Origin: Manis javanica
Lineage: Eukaryota > Chordata > Mammalia > Pholidota > Manidae
Length of the DNA: 64,000 bases
Assembly (NCBI RefSeq): GCF_040802235.1
Contig: NC_133166.1
Location: 113,226,991 to 113,290,990 of the forward strand
Direction of reading: 5' to 3'
A program made the position numbers and the translations under genes. Positions 37,656 through 48,726 of this stretch are shown here, piece after piece. Numbering within the stretch: the first letter of the stretch is position 1; each line of letters opens with the position of its first letter. Below the pieces are notes generated by a model that was not told the DNA's origin, made no database searches, and saw only the letters and a list, made by a program, of their open reading frames with translations.

Positions 37656-38784
37656 ACAACTGCCTGTGTGATGAGAGCACATCGAGCACCCTGGTTATAC
37701 GGAGTGTGCCAGCCGGGAGGGATGCTGCCAAGGGGGTGACTGAGCCAAGCGGGCTGACAGGCATGCAGCCCAGGGAGGGCACCAGAGGAGGTGATCTGCT
37801 CAAGTGGGGGTGTGATGCACAAGTCCCCACGCCCACATTAGCATTTTTTCAAACAAAATGCTCTATGTATTGTTTTGCATGTTTAAAATACCAGTGTGCC
37901 CTGGAAGATCATGCCTTGACAGTCGTTTTGACTGGTAGAGTAGTGACTACCGTGAGCCCAGACAGACAGTCACCCAAGTGCCCCACTTAAGCTTTGATTG
38001 CCGAGGCATCTATGTCAAGGATGGCCATCTCAAATGAACACACTGCCAGTCACAAAATTAGATGTAGAGCCAGGCCACCTTCCCACATGGAGGCCACTTC
38101 ATTTTAGAGATCTTGGTTGGTTTCAGTAACTGACCACTTGGGCCGTGTGTTTTTTCTGTTCCCACACTTTAAATTCCTGCTCGTATGTCAAAAGTTACCA
38201 ATAAAGAGTGAGCCCATGAAACCGTAGGCCCCTACCCTCAACTCCAATAAAAACAAACCCCAGGCTTATTGTGGGGACAGGTGCTGCCCTCTTGTAACCT
38301 TTTGTCCAAATAACCACGCGTCCACATGGACACTCCTTCGGGCAGTTTGCTAAGTGCACAGCATGCTGATGTGGCCAGGGGCTGGCCAAACCCAGACCTG
38401 CCCTATTGTGGGAACATCTTGTTGGGAGGCAGACTCCCTGATCAAGGGTTTATCCCCTGGGGCACTGGTCGCACAGAATAATCCCCTCACTCCCTGTACC
38501 TAAATCCCAGGAAACGCTCGTGTTTACTGTGGCATCTCCAGGTCGTTCCTTCGTCTTACGAGCGCTTTCCATCACAACTTGCACCCTGGGCGTGCAAACA
38601 CTGTCTTTGTCTCTCTCCCTCTGACCTTGCTGTGTGGTCCCAGGTAGGCAGTGTGCTTCACAGGACCCAGACCTGTGAGTAACAAACCCTTCCCCACAAA
38701 AGTTCCTTGATAGCTATTGCTGAAGAGCAAGACCGGTAGGGCTGGTCCACAGGCACTGGTTATCTATCGGCTGAGGCCGGCTCG

Positions 38785-38940
38785 CGGGGAATGTTAAAAT
38801 TATTAGCTGTTCTTCCGATGGACATTTAGATTGCTTCCAGGTTTGAACTGTTAGAAAGTGCTGTAAAGACATTTGTGAACGTGTCCCCCAAGCTCATACA
38901 TCAGTACCTTTTGACAGATGCACATAAACGGAAGGGTCGG
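38785..38940 (-). mobile_element. Old L1 antisense fragment
   Basis: CCGATGGACATTTAGATTGC followed by TTCCAGGTTTGAACTGTTAG resembles the antisense 3' region of old L1s. A comparable stretch lies at about 62130-62210. Short and diverged. Confidence 0.45.
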
Positions 38941-38959
38941 TACCTGTTTGGTGTAAGCC

Positions 38960-39700
38960 AGACCTGCGCCCCCGAAAGCCTGCGCAGTTCCAGGCGGGCC
39001 GGTTCTCACAGCCACCAACCAGGCAGCCGGCTGCCCGGGCCCCGCCGCGGGAGGCAGAGGAGCGGCCCCTCCTGCGAGCCGGCGCGTCCCCTGCTCTGCA
39101 CAGAAGGCTGCAGGCACAGGCCGGGGCGCGCACGGCCGCGCGGGACTCGGCGTCCTGGGAGCGAAGGTTAGCGCGCCGCGGGAAGCTGGCTCAGCCGAGA
39201 GCGTGCCCCGCCGCTGTCCGGGACGTGCCCCGCCCCTCCCGGCGTGGCCCCGCCCCTCCGGCGGAAGCGGCGACGCGGCCCTGGGTTGCACAGGCGGCGA
39301 CGGCGCGAGGTGACTGTCTGGGTGCGGGCCGGGGTCCGAAAAGCTGGGCGGGCGGGGACCGGGGACCGGGGGCCTGCGCAGCGTCCCCGGGCCAAGCGAA
39401 AGTCCTCGGACGACCCCGAGGAATTTCCCGGGGTCCGTCGCGGCCCGGCCGTGTGGCCATGGGCGCGGGCCGGGAGCTCCGGCGCCGGGACTCCCCGCGC
39501 GCGTCTGAGAGCGCCCGTTTTTCCCTAGGGTAACCCCGCCGCCCCGCCCGGCTGCGGCCCCAGGCCGCCCGGCACATGCGCAGCCTCGGGAGGGCGCGGG
39601 CGGCGCTGGGCGGACCCCTGCGGACCCCCGCGCTGCCCGCGCCTCGCAGAGGTAACCGCGCCGCCGGGGTCGCGCGTTCCGCGCTTCGAGGGACGCCCCC
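38960..39700. promoter_or_regulatory. RNH1: CpG island, probable proximal RNH1 promoter and 5' UTR exon region
   Basis: CpG-dense, TATA-less, with repeated CCCCGCCCCTCC-type GC boxes at 39228-39260, ending about 1.8 kb before the first coding exon. Possible 5' UTR donors are GAG|GTGACT near 39309 and CAGAG|GTAACC near 39650, but no exon could be fixed. The position directly upstream of RNH1 in the same orientation supports the assignment. Confidence 0.65.
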
Positions 39701-41480
39701 TCCGGGCCGGCTAAGTAGGGCGCAGCCGAGGGCACCGCCCCTGCGAGCGGACTGGCTCACACTGGAAAGCACCAGTTGGGGGCCACTGTTCAGATCCCGG
39801 ATCCCTGACTTGGGACCTTTGGGAGCAGCCCCATGGAGGGGATCCTGCTTGAAGTTTGTTTCCCCCCCCAAGTCAGGGACTCAACTGGGGGACCGTGGTG
39901 GTCCACGTTTTCATGGGGGTTAAGAAGTGCCCTGGTCCCGAGGCCCTACCAAGGGGATTTCCTGGGATCTGCTCAGGCCCCGGGCAGCCGGCAGCCGCCA
40001 GTGCCCATTTCCTGCCCTTGTTCTTCACTTCAGATCACATCAGGAGAGCTGAGTCCCCTACCCTCGGGCGGGATTCGGGGAGATGGCTTGTCCTGTGGCC
40101 AGAGTCCTCTGGCCTTGCCCCCCCGAGGAGGGGTCAGAATGAGGCTTCCTGACCCCTGTCCAGTGATGGCAGCTTTCGGAGGCAGGGTTTGGTGACCACA
40201 CCCTGGGCTGGGGGGCCAAGATGTGGGGAGCAGTCTGGTGTCGCTCTGCTCCTGGCTCTGGGCTGGCCCTTGGTTCCTACATGATGGTTGTGTGACCTCA
40301 GGTTCCTCCGCAGGCTGTCTGCCAGGACGTGCACGAGTCTTGCCTGCTGGTCGGCCCTCTCTGGGCTGTCGGCTCGGAACCACTGGGGTAGGAGGGGAGC
40401 TCCCCCAGCCAGGCCTCTGCGTGCCAGGCAGTGACACAGGCCAAGGGAGGTGGTGTTCTCAGGAAGCTCCCAAGAGGCTGAGCCATCCTGTTTGGTGCAA
40501 CCTTTCTAAAGGGCATGGTCCTAGGTGCCCATCTTGGCTGGGCATCGTGTTGCTCCTGAGTGAACTCAGCTGGCTCCCAGGCACTCGCCCCTGCCCCATT
40601 CCCCACTCCGGGGTTTGCTGCTCCCCTGCTGCATCCCCCAGTCTGGGCTGTGGTGTCAGCAGCTTCTCATTCTGTACTTGTCGCTGGAGGTTGCAGGGCC
40701 TGTGACTTGCTCCCACCCCAGGCCAAAATCCTGCCTGATGCCCTGGTTTCTCCCTGGGCTGGTCCCCAGAAAGGGGCTGTAGAAACAGGCACCCTGGGTA
40801 TGCAGGCCTCTGGGCTTGCGATCCCCACCCCACCCACTCTGCCCTGCCCATGGCACCCTTGCTGCTTCAGGGTAGTGAGGCTGAGGGTGCTGGCGGGCAG
40901 CCCAGCCATGCTCCTCCTGCCCGGGGTCTCTGCTCTGTGCAGGCCCAGGCAAGGTGGGCTTGTGAATCTTGTTCTCAGCAGGGGAGTGGAGGCTGAGCAG
41001 GCAGGGAGTTTCTGTAGCACTTGGATCACCAGCCTTTGTGCTCCAAATGGGGACTCCACACCCTGTCCAGAAACCCTGCAGGCCACCCCCAAGACCCAAG
41101 CTCGCCAGGCAAATGGGGCAGGCTTTGGGTGGTAAGCTCAGGTCCCAGAGGTGCCCAGAAAGGCTGGGTGTGGGGAGCCAGTAACAGCAGCCTCTGGTCC
41201 CACGGCCTTGTCCCCAAGCTCTGCAGTTGCTGTGGTCTTTGCCAGGGGAGTGCGGTGGGCATAGCCTCCCTCTGCCCACACCCATTCTTGCTCCTGGCAG
41301 CTGAGGTGGATGCAGATGCCAAGGAAGTTAACATAGCAGGCGCTGGCCTGGGGACAGGCTGAGTCCCTGAACGTCAGTCCCCATGGGGTCCTTTTGGACT
41401 TTTTCCCCTTCTGGATCTATGGCCCCTCAAACCTTGAGAGAGTCTCTGAGATGGGTCCTTCTCCCTCTGCCTCCCTCTAG
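39700..41480 (+). other. RNH1: RNH1 5' region/first intron, no exon fixed
   Basis: Sequence between the CpG island and the acceptor CCTCCCTCTAG at 41480. No conserved coding segment was seen. A further non-coding 5' exon is possible. Confidence 0.5.
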
Positions 41481-41500
41481 CAAACTCCTCACCTGTCACC

Positions 41501-44500
41501 ATGAACCTGGACATCCAGTGCGAGCAGCTGAGTGACACGCGCTGGGCCGAGCTCCTGCCCCTGATCCGGCAGTACGAGGTGGTCAGGTAGTGCCCTGCGG
41601 GAGTCACCGCGGGAGGTGGGCAGCAAGGGCCTGTGCGCCACTCTGCCGCCTCCGCTGGTGTGTGTGGTGCCGACACCACAGTGCTTGCGGCGCCCAGTGC
41701 AGGTTTTGCATGTCTGTATGTGGCATGAAGTGTCATCACCACCCTTTTCAACCATCTGAGCGTGTAGACCCCCTCCCAGCTCAGGCTGGGGGCCGGCTTT
41801 GGTGTGGAGGCAGAGGGCAGAGTGGCGGGCCCCATAGCGAGCGGGGCTGCTCTGGGGGCTGCCTGTCCCCTGGGGGGCTGCAGGCTGGGAGATGGAGTCC
41901 AGCCCGGCTTCTGTTTTGAGGTTGTCAAACCCAGAGCTTCCTCAGGGTTCACGAGCAAGAGATAAGTGCCTGCTGGCTCACCTTTTTTCTTTTTACCTTA
42001 TTTTGAACAGTTTTAGGATTACAGCAGAGGGGCACCGGGGGTTCCTGCGTCCCCAACTCCAGCACCCTGTCGCCTGGCAACAGGCCTCACCAGCTTTCCC
42101 GGGTCTGTGCAGGAACCCTGTGGCATTTTTCGTCATGTCTCCTGGCCCTGCCTCCCGTCTGCGATGTCCCTCTGTCCGTCCCTGTCCTTGGCCATCTTGA
42201 GTCTGCCCAGGCTCTGGAGAAAGTCCCCCTGTTGTCTTCTCGTGGTTGAGTCACACATTTTTGGCAAGAATACACAAATGACGTGTCCTGCTGAGCACGT
42301 CATATTGTGGGGTGTGTGAGGGAGCTGGCACCATGTGGTCCCCCAACGGTCACCTGACCACCTGTTAAGGTGGTGTCTGCTGGTTCTCCACGAGTTAGCA
42401 TTTACCCTTCTAACTGATGTCTTGGCTGAGGTACCTTGAGACGCTGCTGATGTCCTGGTTCTGTCAAGCTTTTGCAGATTTTAGCAGCTGTAGGGGCATT
42501 TTGCCAGACAGTTGTTGCCAGGGTTTACTCCCCCTGCCTGGCTGCCTTCTTCAGGGAGCTCTGCTCTCACCTGTTGGTTGGGTTGGTCCCTCGTGAGTCA
42601 TGACTGCGGTTTGTGGCAGCATGCAGCCCACACCCCCTGGCCCTGGCTGCTCTGCGGTGCTAGCCCCCTGGTGCGGTGCTAGCCCCCTGGTGCGGTGCTA
42701 GCTCCCTGGCACCCTTCAGAGTGCTTTCTCGCATGGTTTGGTTTCTCTTCTGGAGGCAGACGGAAGCTTTTACGCATTGACTGCACCTACCGTAAGGTGC
42801 AGAGTGCATGGGCCAGATGCGCACCCGTGCGTGTGCCCCTATCCCCAGCAAGGGTGTCACAGGCGACCTGCTTTGTGAGTGGCTTGCTGAATGTCCCATC
42901 TGCAGGCTGGACGACTGTGGCCTCACAGAGGTGCGGTGCAGGGACATCAGCTCTGCGCTCCAGGCCAACCCCTCTCTGACCGAGCTCAGCCTGCGTGCGA
43001 ATGAGCTGGGCGATGCCGGTGTGCATCTGGTGCTCCAGGGCCTGCAGAGCCCCACCTGCAAGATCCAGAAGCTCAGGTGAGTGCAGGGTGGTGCCAGCCC
43101 AGGTGCTTGCCCCACGCTGAGCTCAGGTCCAACCCCCTTGTGTGCCCCAAGAAGTGAGGGCTTCTGGGCAGGCGGGTAGGTGGGCAGGCTTCAGCCAAAG
43201 GCCCCGGAGGCTGAGGCCCGCGTGTGAGGGTCTGCCCCCCTGCAGTCCTGCCACCTTCCTGGGCTACCGGCCCAGCTTCCTCACAGCCCCCAGGTGTCCC
43301 TGGGCAGCCCTGGCGGGTGGGGGGGAGGCGCAGATGAGGCCCTTCTGCCAGAAAGGCCCGGCTGTAAGGCTTCTGCAGGCACAGGGTGTGTGCATGTGGG
43401 GGCTCTGTGCCTGCCTTCCTGTAGACAGAGGGGTGGCTTCTCTTGCAGTGGGGGCCACAGCCTGGCTTGTGGGGCCCTGCTGACATCTGGCCACCTGCTC
43501 CAGCCTCCAGAACTGTAGCCTGACAGAGGCCGGCTGCAGAGTCCTGCCCCGCATGCTGCGCGCCTTGCCCACTTTGCGTGAGCTTCACCTCAGTGACAAC
43601 CCACTGGGGGATGCAGGCCTGAGGCTGCTCTGTGAAGGGCTCCTGGACCCCCAGTGCCACCTGGAGAAGCTGCAGTGAGTGTGTCCCGCCACCTGGTCCG
43701 TCTCCGTCCGGCACCCACGTGCTGCCAGGGTTTCCGTCAGCACCTGCCTGTCAGCTGTGGGGACCCTTGAAGGGGCGTTTCGGGGACTTCGGAGGCTCCC
43801 CCGTGATGTCGGGGCAGTGGCCCTCTGGCAGCTGGCCTGTATCCCCACACTGAGGCTTTTGGGCTGGTGCCTTCCCCCTGGGCCCAGTTGGGCAGTTCCC
43901 AGGAGACTCTGGGTGCTGTCCAGGAAGTCAGCCTCTTGGCCGTGCTCACTATGCAGTGGCCCCCATCATTGTAGGCCTCGCTGCCTGGGGCGGGAGGGAG
44001 CCCCGATACATGCTCCCTCAGCCGGGCCACGTCCCGCCCCCAGGCTGGAGTACTGCAACCTGACGGCCGCCAGTTGTGAGCCCCTGGCCTCGGTGCTCAG
44101 GGCCAAGCGGGACTTCAAGGAGCTTGTGGTGAGCAACAACGATGTGGGCAAGGCTGGTGCCCGGGCGCTGTGCCAGGGCCTGGTCGACTCTGCCTGCCAG
44201 CTGGAGACACTCAAGTAAGCACTGGGCCAGGCTGGGGGCTGTGATGCTGTGGGCTCCCCAGCTCCCACGGGCCATCCTGTGCCCCCAGGCTGGAGAACTG
44301 CGGCCTCGAGTCCGCCAACTGCAAGGACCTGTGTGGCGTTGTGGCCTCCAAGGCCTCACTGCAGGAGCTGGACCTGGGCAGCAACCGGCTTGGCGACACA
44401 GGCCTCAGGGACCTGTGCCCTGGGCTGCTGAGCCCCAGCTCCCGGCTCAGGGCCCTGCGGTGAGCTGACTGCCTGGTGGGGTTGTGGGTACCTAGCGGGG

Positions 44501-46752
44501 CTCTGCACGCACTCTCTCGCCGGCCCACCTGGCTGGCTCCCTTTCCCACCTGCTGGGCCAGGAGGGTAATGTCCAAGGATTTGGGCCAGTGTCACTCCGT
44601 GGCCTTGCAGTGATTGGCCCCGTGCCCCCAGGCTCTGGGAGTGTGCCATCACCACGGAGGGCTGCAGAGACCTCTGCCGCATCCTCAAGGCCAAGGAGAG
44701 CTTGAGGGAGCTCAGCCTGGTGGGCAACGCGTTGGAGGACGAGGGCGCCCGGCTGCTGTGTGAGAGCCTGAGGGAGCCCGGCTGCCAGCTGGAGTCCCTG
44801 TGGTGGGTGCAGCTGATGGCCCCCGAGGGCACCGGGGGGAAGGGCTGCTGCCCCTGTGGGTGAGCAGGAAGGCTCCCGGTGTCCTTGGAGGGTGGGGTGC
44901 GGTGCACTGAGGTCAAGCTGCCCGAAAGACGGAAGGTGGGGGCTGGTTTTGGGGAATGGTGCTTGAGTCCAGGGGTGCCCGAGGTGTGGCCCCGAAGCCA
45001 CAGCCCCCGTGCTTATCTCCCGCAGGGTGAAGTCCTGCAGCTTCACGGCTGCCTGCTGCCGCCACTTCAGCACAATGCTGACCCAAAACAAGCGCCTCTT
45101 GGAGCTGCAGATGAGCAGCAACACGCTGGAGGACTGTGGCGTCCAGGAGCTGTGCCAGGCTCTGGGGCAGCCCGGCACCACACTGCAGGTGCTCTGGTGA
45201 GTGTGCATGTACGTGTGCGCAGGGGCGGGGCAGCGCCACGCCGGCTGGGTTCTCATAGGAGCGGTCGGAAGTCCTGGCCACTGACAGGGCAGCCGCCTGC
45301 CCGGTGTGTCCAGGGAGCGCATCCTGTCCCCTGGGCCAGAGCCCTGGTCCTCCTGGGCCTCTCCCGGCTCCCCTTCCCCACCGTCCCCAGCCACTTACAG
45401 AAGGGCCCAGGGCCAGTACCTTGCTCCTGTGCCCAGTGCTTGCTGGCTGCTGGCCTCCAAGGCAGACCACCCTCTGCCCACTGCCTCTGGCTTTGTTCTG
45501 CTCTGGGCTCTGTGTCCTCTGCCTTCCGGGGTCCTGTGCCTTTACCCAGCTGCCCTGGTGCTGACCCGGGCTCGCGCTTCTGGCTCCCGTCCATGCCTTC
45601 CTCTCCCCACCCCCGGGCTGCCGAGCCCACACCACCCACCACAGCCCGTGTTCCTCCACCGTCACTGCTTTGATCCTGTCCTTGTATCTCATACACCGTC
45701 TGCCTTCTGTCGTCGTGCCAATGTCTTTGTTCTCTGCCCTGGTCTGTGCCTCCCTGGTGGCTTTTCTGGGATGTTGCTTAGCCATCCTGGGGCGGACACC
45801 AGCTGAGGGGTGGGGTTGAGGAGCCCTGGATGCTGGCCCTGCAGGCTGTACCCCAGACAGGGACCCCCAGGTTCCCATCCTGCTCCAGGACCTCGGGGGC
45901 ACTCGGTGCCAGCAGGGAGGGGCTGGGCAACACAGTCCCTGGGACTCAGGTTGCCCTTGCCTGCCACATGGGCAGGCGGGAGCAGGTGTGGGGCCTCGAA
46001 GCCTTCGTGCCCGCTCCTGCCAGCTCTCCTGTTTTCATGGCCACTGCTGCCTCTGCCATGCAGCCAGGCTCCCGACCCCCAGTGGAGAGGAGCGAGGGGT
46101 GTGTGAGGCCCTGTGGGGGGACGGCCCCCTCATCTCACTTCCTCCCTCAGGGTCCCTAGACTGTGATGTGACCACAGTCTAGGGCTCTGTGTACCTTGTG
46201 AGCAATGGGGATGCCTGCCTACGGCCAGCAGACCCTGTGCCATTTCCCTGGGGCCCAACATGCTACGTGCAGACTTGGTCAGGGCTGTGGCTCAGAACCC
46301 CCTTGCCATCCCATGTTCTGGTGGGACACAAGGCCTGGGCACTGAGCTGGTCAGTGGCAGCCAGGGGTGCACCCTCTGTCCTGACCATCCCTGACCTCCG
46401 CCCAGGCTGGGGGACTGCGAGGTGACCGACAGTGGCTGCAGCAGCCTAGCCTCGCTCCTGCTGGCCAACCACAGCCTGCGGGAGCTGGACCTCAGCAACA
46501 ACTGCATGGGCGACCCTGGTGTCACGCAGCTGCTGGAGAGCCTGGAGCAGCCTGGCTGTGCCCTGGAGCAGCTGGTGTGAGTGCGGGGCGGGGTGGGGCC
46601 ACCTGCCCAGGGGGACACAGGGCTGCTGGGGTGGCATGGGCTGAGCTTGGTCCACCCCATGCAGCCTGTATGACATCTACTGGTCAGAGGAAGTGGAGGG
46701 CCGTCTGCGGGCCCTGGAGGCCAGGAGGCCAGGCCTGAGGGTCATCTTCTGA
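41501..46752 (+). CDS. RNH1: Ribonuclease/angiogenin inhibitor 1 (nine coding exons, 456 aa)
   Basis: Coding exons: 41501-41586, 42906-43076, 43504-43674, 44044-44214, 44289-44459, 44632-44802, 45026-45196, 46406-46576 and 46665-46752 (stop TGA). The start has a good Kozak context (CACCATGA) and begins [15 protein letters not shown]. The seven internal exons are each exactly 171 nt, same phase, each coding 57 residues: one pair of alternating leucine-rich repeats with Cys/Asn signatures ([14 protein letters not shown]). The protein is a cytosolic horseshoe that binds pancreatic-type RNases and angiogenin extremely tightly and needs reduced cysteines. The C-terminal contact region LYDIYWSEE is present. 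It ends RVIF; human ends RVIS from memory. No break was seen. Length equals the pig protein (456) as remembered. Confidence 0.97.
42653..42709 (+). repeat. Three tandem 19-bp units in RNH1 intron 1
   Basis: TGCGGTGCTAGCCCCCTGG is repeated twice exactly, with a third copy carrying one change (CTCCCTGG). It lies about 200 bp before the second coding exon. Confidence 0.95.
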
Positions 46753-46812
46753 GTACCACTGTACTGAAGAGAGGTGCTTGTCAACTGATGGCAAGAAAAT
46801 GGCAGACACCTT

Positions 46813-46818
46813 ATTAAA
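46813..46818 (+). terminator. RNH1: RNH1 poly(A) signal ATTAAA
   Basis: ATTAAA lies about 60 bp after the TGA stop, implying a very short 3' UTR. This is the first signal-like hexamer downstream. Confidence 0.75.
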
Positions 46819-46829
46819 GTGCCTTCTTG

Positions 46830-48230
46830 GCTGGAGGCTCCTGTCCTTTCTTGGGTCCCTGCTGGGCACTCCTGCTTTGGGGGGCCAGGCACTGGTGGGC
46901 ACTCCTGCTGCCTGCAAGTCACCAGCAGCTTCCAATGAGCTCCTGTGTGCTGTGCCCAGCTGGGGTCCTGCCCCTTCCCAGGTGTACCTCCACTCCCTGT
47001 GGTGGGGGGCTTGAGGGCAAGGTCTCCACTTCCGTGGTCTCTGCAGCATCCTGTCCCTGGAAGTGAAGCAAGCTGCACCTGTGCTGAGGGGCCTGAAATG
47101 TGCTGTCTGCCGTCAGCAGCCTGTGCGCCTGGGTCAGTGGCTCACCCAACAGCCCTGTGGGCTGGAAGCCCACTTGGAGCTGCTCCCTGGGCCTCAGAAC
47201 TGCTGGCCCAGGCTGCTGTCCTGGTGGAGCCTAGAGCCTTCTGGATGGGAGTGTGGGGTCCACCCTTGAGCCTAGCTTTCCTTCTGTCCCAGCAGGGACC
47301 AGCGTAGGAGTGACCTGCCCTGATGCGCACAATCGAGAAGGGGACACTGCTCAGGGTGGCCCATGAGATCAGCAGCAGCTCCCAGAGGGTCGGGTGCCTG
47401 AGCAGCAACTCCAGGCTTGTTGCTAGAATGCCTGCAAAGTGCCCCAGGGCCTTGGTTTATAAATATAACCCCTACTAGAAGGAAGCAGGGCTCCTGGGAA
47501 GTTGAGTGACCCAGGTCTGGGCCTGAAGCAATGGCACGCCAGGCAGTGCCTACCGTGGGTCCTCACTCCAGGGAAGGCAGGCTGTGACCCAGAGCCTCGT
47601 CACCTGCCCAGTGGTGCTGGCTCGTACCTGTGGGTGTGGCCCTGTGGCACTAAGAGCAGCCCTTACCCAGCTCAGCACATGCACTGTGGGGCCAGCCCAA
47701 GACCCCCAGGTAGGTGGGGCCTATTGGCCTGGGCTCTGGCACTGGGCTGAGGGCTACTGGGGAAGCCTCTAGGCAGCATGGCTGAGACCAGCACCCACGG
47801 CCAGGTATGACTGCATCGGGCACGCAAGCACGGGTGCAGCTTGCTTCACTTCAAGGGACAGGATGCTGCAGAGACCACGGAAGTGGAGACCTTGCCCTCA
47901 AGCCCCCCACCACAGGGACTGGAGGTGCTCCTGGGAGGGGCCATGGGTGCTGGTATTCTCCCAAGAAATAGTTAAAAGGAAATAATTTAAGAAATGAAAG
48001 CACTGTGAGGCCAAGGGCCCTCCAGGGGCAGAGCGGCCCTAAAGTGGCACTAGGGCTTTGCCCTGGGCTGGGGGATGGGGTGGCCAGGGTCGGTATAGAG
48101 AAATCCAGCCGCTTTTCTCACTGTCTGTTTGCAAGTTTTCAAGGTAAGTTGTACCTGTTCCACAGCTGGGATCTGCCCCCACCCCGACCAGAACCTGCTC
48201 CCCGAGGACACAGAGCTGCAGACCTCGGTT
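46830..48230. other. RNH1-PTDSS2 convergent intergenic region
   Basis: A gap of about 1.4 kb between the 3' ends of RNH1 (+) and PTDSS2 (-). No gene is supported. It contains a striking inverted repeat, listed separately. Confidence 0.7.
46972..47940. repeat. 114-bp near-perfect inverted repeat, 741-bp spacer
   Basis: The + strand at 46972-47085 matches the reverse complement of 47827-47940. Over the inner 105 positions (46981-47085) I count 5 mismatches, about 95% identity, with no gaps. A run of more than 60 identical bases runs from CCCTGTGGTGGGGGGCTTG to GCAGCATCCTGTCCC. Sequence beyond both arms is unrelated. No terminal TSD or transposon motif was recognised. Confidence 0.9.
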
Positions 48231-48233
48231 GCT

Positions 48234-48239
48234 TTTATT
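48234..48239 (-). terminator. PTDSS2: PTDSS2 poly(A) signal AATAAA
   Basis: TTTATT on the + strand gives AATAAA on the - strand, about 490 bp beyond the PTDSS2 stop codon. It is the first canonical signal in that direction. Confidence 0.65.
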
Positions 48240-48726
48240 TGTTCTGTTTGCTCATGGACGTGACCCTCAGCTTGGGTCATGGAGCTCCTGCAGCCCCTCC
48301 TTGACCTGGAGCACTAGGCCTTCCAGCTCCTGTCTCAATGCCCCTCAGGCCCGTCAGTGACACCTCCAACCCCCAGCAGTTGGGTCAGGCGAGGGCTCCT
48401 TCTGGCTGTCTAGTATCCTGGGGCGATCACCCCTCATACATGGTCTAGGAGGCCGATGGGGGCCGGCAGGGCCCAGTGTGGCCTGGGGCCCATGGAGTGG
48501 AGCAGGCAGCACCGTGAGCCTCTGCCCAGGCACCAGCTCACCTGCAGAAGGGAGGGTGGGCCTCTGTGGGGAGCCCAAGGCATGACTGCCAGCCTGAGAG
48601 AAGCCTCGGGAACCAAGGGCACAGGGTGCACTCCATCCACAGAAGCCTTGCCCCATGCGCAGGAGTGAGGGGAGCGAGGCTCCTGGGGGGTGCCCTGGAG
48701 GATGAGGGGGCAGCAGGCCTGCATTC

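Larger units (their letters stand above)
36637..38780. other. Intergenic/RNH1 upstream region with old repeats
   Basis: It begins with the right part of the ancient repeat split by the L1 (36637-36665). It also holds the second copy of a dispersed repeat (37140-37245) and an L2 fragment (37551-37655). From 38180 to 38700 the sequence has polyadenylation-like AATAAA signals and an LTR-like feel, but I cannot assign it. No protein-coding exon was recognised. Confidence 0.5.

Noticed and set aside
38851-39735. - strand open frame of 294 codons in the second CpG island
   Set aside because: GC-biased shadow frame with alternative frames equally open; no homology recognised.
44492-45902. - strand frames of 300 and 329 codons over RNH1
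   Set aside because: They lie antisense to well-defined 171-nt RNH1 exons and are shadows of their codon bias.
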